A DNA stretch of 34,216 nt from NCBI GenBank assembly GCA_009801015.1, contig VHZZ01002219.1, forward strand, positions 35,311-69,526, in the 5' to 3' direction. Of this stretch, positions 31,593 through 34,216 are shown one piece after another. Positions within the stretch are counted from its first letter, which is position 1. Every line of letters starts with the position of its first letter. Under the pieces are notes generated by a model. It saw only the letters and a program-made list of their open reading frames with translations, had not been told where the DNA came from and did not search any database. A program made the translations under genes and the position numbers. The stretch is from Silene noctiflora. Its lineage: Eukaryota > Streptophyta > Magnoliopsida > Caryophyllales > Caryophyllaceae.

Positions 31593-33120
31593 ATGAGTAT
31601 TGCTAAGCCGCAGGTTTATTCTCAGTCCAAGATGGTCGTAAATGTCGGAAGCAACGAAAGCATCAATGGTCAACCTCAACCCAATGTCAATCATGGTAAT
31701 GGTAATGCTGAAATCTTGGCTGGAATTATTCGCCTCCAAACCATTCAAGATGTCGTTTACATTCGCCTGCAAAAAATTGAAGACGCATCTTTGCGGTAGA
31801 AACCAGACTTCTTTCTAGGGTAGAACAACCCGAGACCTCAAACACCGAAGTCGTGGGAAATGCCGTTATAGGCAATGCTGAAATCAACACTCCTATGCCC
31901 ACTGAAGCCGAGAAACGTCTTAGCTATCTCAAGGAACAACTCATGTATCTCAAAGGAGATGACATCTATAGGGATAATCCGAAAGTACGAATATGTTAAT
32001 GCCCAATTTCCTACCAACTTTACTATGGCTGACATCCCGAAATTCAAGGGACGTGAGAATCCTTTGAACCATATTCGTGCTTTCAAGGACTACATGTCCA
32101 TCAAGGGCATCAAACCTGAGATATTTTTTAAGGATCTTTCCTTCATCTCTCGACACCATTCCTAGACAATGGTTCTAATCCCTAGATTACAAGAAGATCA
32201 CAACATGGAATGATGCAATAATCGAATTTACCAAGCAATATGCAGATAATGCTGAAATTCAAGTCAACATGCGCACCCTAGAGGTCCTAACTCAAAATGA
32301 CAAAGAAGGCTTCACTGACTTCCTGAATCGATGGAGAAAAACTAGTATCCCACTTGTCGAGCGTCCAGACAAAGCCACACTTGTGGAAACATTCGTAGAT
32401 AATCTGAAACCAATCTATGCTAGCCATCTGAGGTACCAAAACACCAGGTCTTTCAAAGATTTGACCGTGCTAGGCATGAGAATTGAAGATGATATTCGCA
32501 AAGGGCTCTTGTCCAAAATCGTGGGACGCGGATACCAAGGCTCTACTTCAATTGGAACCCGTTCTTATTCTTCGACTAGCAAAAATGGCGAAGTTAACCT
32601 CTTGGAAGCTTCAAAGAAAAGTACAACTCCTGAAAAGTTCATTGAAATTGGTGATATATACTCTAATGCACTGAAAAGACTAATGAAGCAAGAAAGGCTA
32701 CAACCAATAATGCCTACACATGATCCCACTCCCGAAAAGAAGATCATATCTTGGGTTGGAAATGCTTAGTGTGAATATCATAGGGCTAAAGGGCACAATA
32801 CTGAAAAGCGTTTCAAGCTCAAGCATGTCATTCAAGATATGATTGAAGACGGAAGACTACCTATCCCTCCTCCGGATAAGCCAAACAACACTCAGAATCC
32901 TCTTGTAATTTTGATGATCACAAATGAGGAATCTACCTTAGATTGCTTGCATCTCATCACCGCATCTGAAGATGAGATCAACATGCTAGAAGGAGAGAGT
33001 ATTATTCCTGAAACAGTAAATGTTATCACTACTACATTGACCACTTTCAAAAGATTCACAATAGTTGTGGGTGACCTTAATCGTCGAATAGCTACTTTGA
33101 GACAGACCTTACCTTATTGA
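31593..33120 (+). pseudogene. Decayed gag of a Tat/Ogre-like gypsy retrotransposon
   Basis: Gag forms the retroelement's particle. A first open piece (31593-31799) is low in similarity. The core Retrotrans_gag blocks follow in shifting frames: MADIPKFKGRENPLNHIRAF (about 32026-32085), then a 166-codon stretch (32269-32769) with DFLNRWRKTSIPLVERPD and TLVETFVDNLKP. A zinc-knuckle-like segment CEYHRAKGHNTEKRF (about 32770-32814) comes right after an in-frame TAG and has lost its last Cys to Arg. IPPPDKPNNTQNPL follows. Several frameshifts and stops make it non-functional. Confidence 0.75.
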
Positions 33121-34060
33121 AAGCGCTGAATCAGGCACGCCAGCCTGAACATAGAGGAAATCCTGGCTCTCAAGTCAGTGTGGAGGGAGAAATCAATGGT
33201 ATGTGGAGAGATGATGTTGAAGATGTTTACCTCACCGAGCATCCTCTGATTCAAAGCTTAGATGACCTCGAAGTCGACCACCTCACTCGGTCAGATCGTC
33301 CATATCAAAGCGTCACTCTAGGGCAAACCAGCAACCCAACTGCTACAGGAAGTGTCATACCTCAAACTGACACAACTGAAGAATTAGCTACTGACCTACT
33401 CATGAAACAATTGCATAAAACCAAGGTTGATCTTACAGTCTGGCAATTAATAGCTAGCTCATTTCCATATCATCAAGTTTTACTGCAAGCTCCAGCAAAG
33501 CTCAATGTCGCATCTGACACTACACCAGATGACATGGTCAACTTCTTCCTCCAGGACGCCGCCAAGCTAAGTAACCCAATTACTTTATCTGATGAAGACC
33601 TGCCACCATTTGGAGTTATCCATAACCTGACCATGTACATCACTATTACATGACTCAAAAAGAATGTGCCATTGACATTGGTAGATGATGGATTTGCATT
33701 CAACATCATACCACTCATAATTGTATAAAAAATGGGAATGAAAAAGTCAGATTGGACTCCAACCAATGAAGGTGTTCGTGCTTATGACGGAACCCTTCGT
33801 AAGGTGGTAGGACTAGTTAATCTTACCGTGGCCACTGGGCCAGTTGAAAGAAAGGTCAACTTTCAGATCATTGATATAGACTCATCTTTCAACATACTTC
33901 TTGGTAGGCCATAGATTCATGTTTCGAGAGCCGTAATTTCCACACTGCACTATAAGATCAAGATACCATTAGATGGCCGAGTTATCACTATCACATATTC
34001 TCAGATCAAGGTCGTGATCGGGAAAATTTCCAACAACCAAGTTGTCGCTAAACCCGTGTG
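33121..34060 (+). pseudogene. Decayed pre-protease linker and retropepsin of the gypsy element
   Basis: The linker (ITLSDEDLPPFGVIHNLTMY near 33576-33635) and protease (VPLTLVDDGFAFNIIPL near 33668-33718, then GVRAYDGTLRKVVGLVNLTV and FNILLGRP up to 33912) follow the usual gypsy order. The catalytic block reads DDGF rather than DDGS. TGA, TAA and TAG stops interrupt it, the last where a Trp is normal in the GRPWIH motif. Reverse transcriptase and integrase are not reached: an unrelated repeat starts near 34061. Non-functional. Confidence 0.75.
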
Positions 34061-34216
34061 ACACGGCTGTCGCAACCCTATCAAAGATAAACCAACTGGC
34101 CTAAACTAATATAGCTAGGGAAGTCGGGTCGAATCCACAGGGAGGTAAGATATCTATTTAATGGTTCGCTTATTGAGTCACAAGACGGGGGGTTTGAAAA
34201 TTGTTTACTAAACTAC
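34061..34216. repeat. Unidentified dispersed repeat at the window end
   Basis: From 'cacggctgtcgcaaccctat' onward the coding trace of the gypsy element is lost. The stretch 'gaagtcgggtcgaatccaca' followed by 'gggagg' is a phrase I recall from dispersed plant repeats. It probably belongs to another insertion that interrupts the gypsy element and runs off the window. Confidence 0.35.

Noticed and set aside
1..34216. CRISPR arrays, tRNA or rRNA genes
   Set aside because: No regularly spaced identical repeats and no recognisable tRNA or rRNA core were seen; the window is plant nuclear DNA, where CRISPR is not expected.

Overview
The window reads as nuclear DNA of a flowering plant. It has one many-exon housekeeping gene with plant-type GT/AG introns, two intronless nepenthesin-type aspartic protease genes, and decayed plant retrotransposons and MITEs around and inside them. 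The very frequent 'actccctctgttccg' MITE ends, the 'actccgta' LTR ends and the LTR style resemble Caryophyllales (Chenopodium, spinach or Silene relatives). That placement is inference from repeat style, not proven.

Layout. 1-4.1 kb is repeat-rich: the edge of an LTR (1-102), a broken minus-strand N-terminal piece of a MULE-associated protein (103-988), two sets of direct repeats, and what looks like a complete solo LTR (2592-3982) with a 5-bp target duplication. 4.4-20.5 kb holds one plus-strand gene for the AP-1 clathrin adaptor large subunit, gamma-adaptin. I could place 18 coding exons whose phases all join, giving 878 codons and no stop. Its introns hold several non-autonomous elements: a 1.07-kb foldback, hAT-like MITEs, a Stowaway-like MITE and a SINE-like repeat. 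Intron 11 also carries a tandem copy of the 3' half of exon 11 with its splice donor.

21.7-25.3 kb is a tandem pair of CDR1/nepenthesin-like secreted aspartic protease genes, each with its own TATA box. The first has both canonical active-site motifs. The second keeps both Asp residues and all 12 cysteines but has Ser in place of the glycine in both motifs, so it may be a pseudoenzyme.

25.7-34.2 kb is a retrotransposon graveyard: a minus-strand Ty1/copia RT-RNase H relic, an LTR relic, a small plus-strand copia RNase H relic, then a plus-strand Tat/Ogre-like Ty3/gypsy element. The latter has a long LTR (interrupted by an 825-bp Mutator-like MITE with a 9-bp target duplication), a primer-binding-site region, and decayed gag and protease. 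A further unrelated repeat starts near 34.06 kb.

The three host genes do not form a pathway. Gamma-adaptin acts in trans-Golgi/endosome clathrin sorting; the two proteases are predicted secretory-pathway proteins, possibly in defence signalling. No tRNA, rRNA or CRISPR was recognised. All calls come from reading sequence and remembered family features; no search was run.
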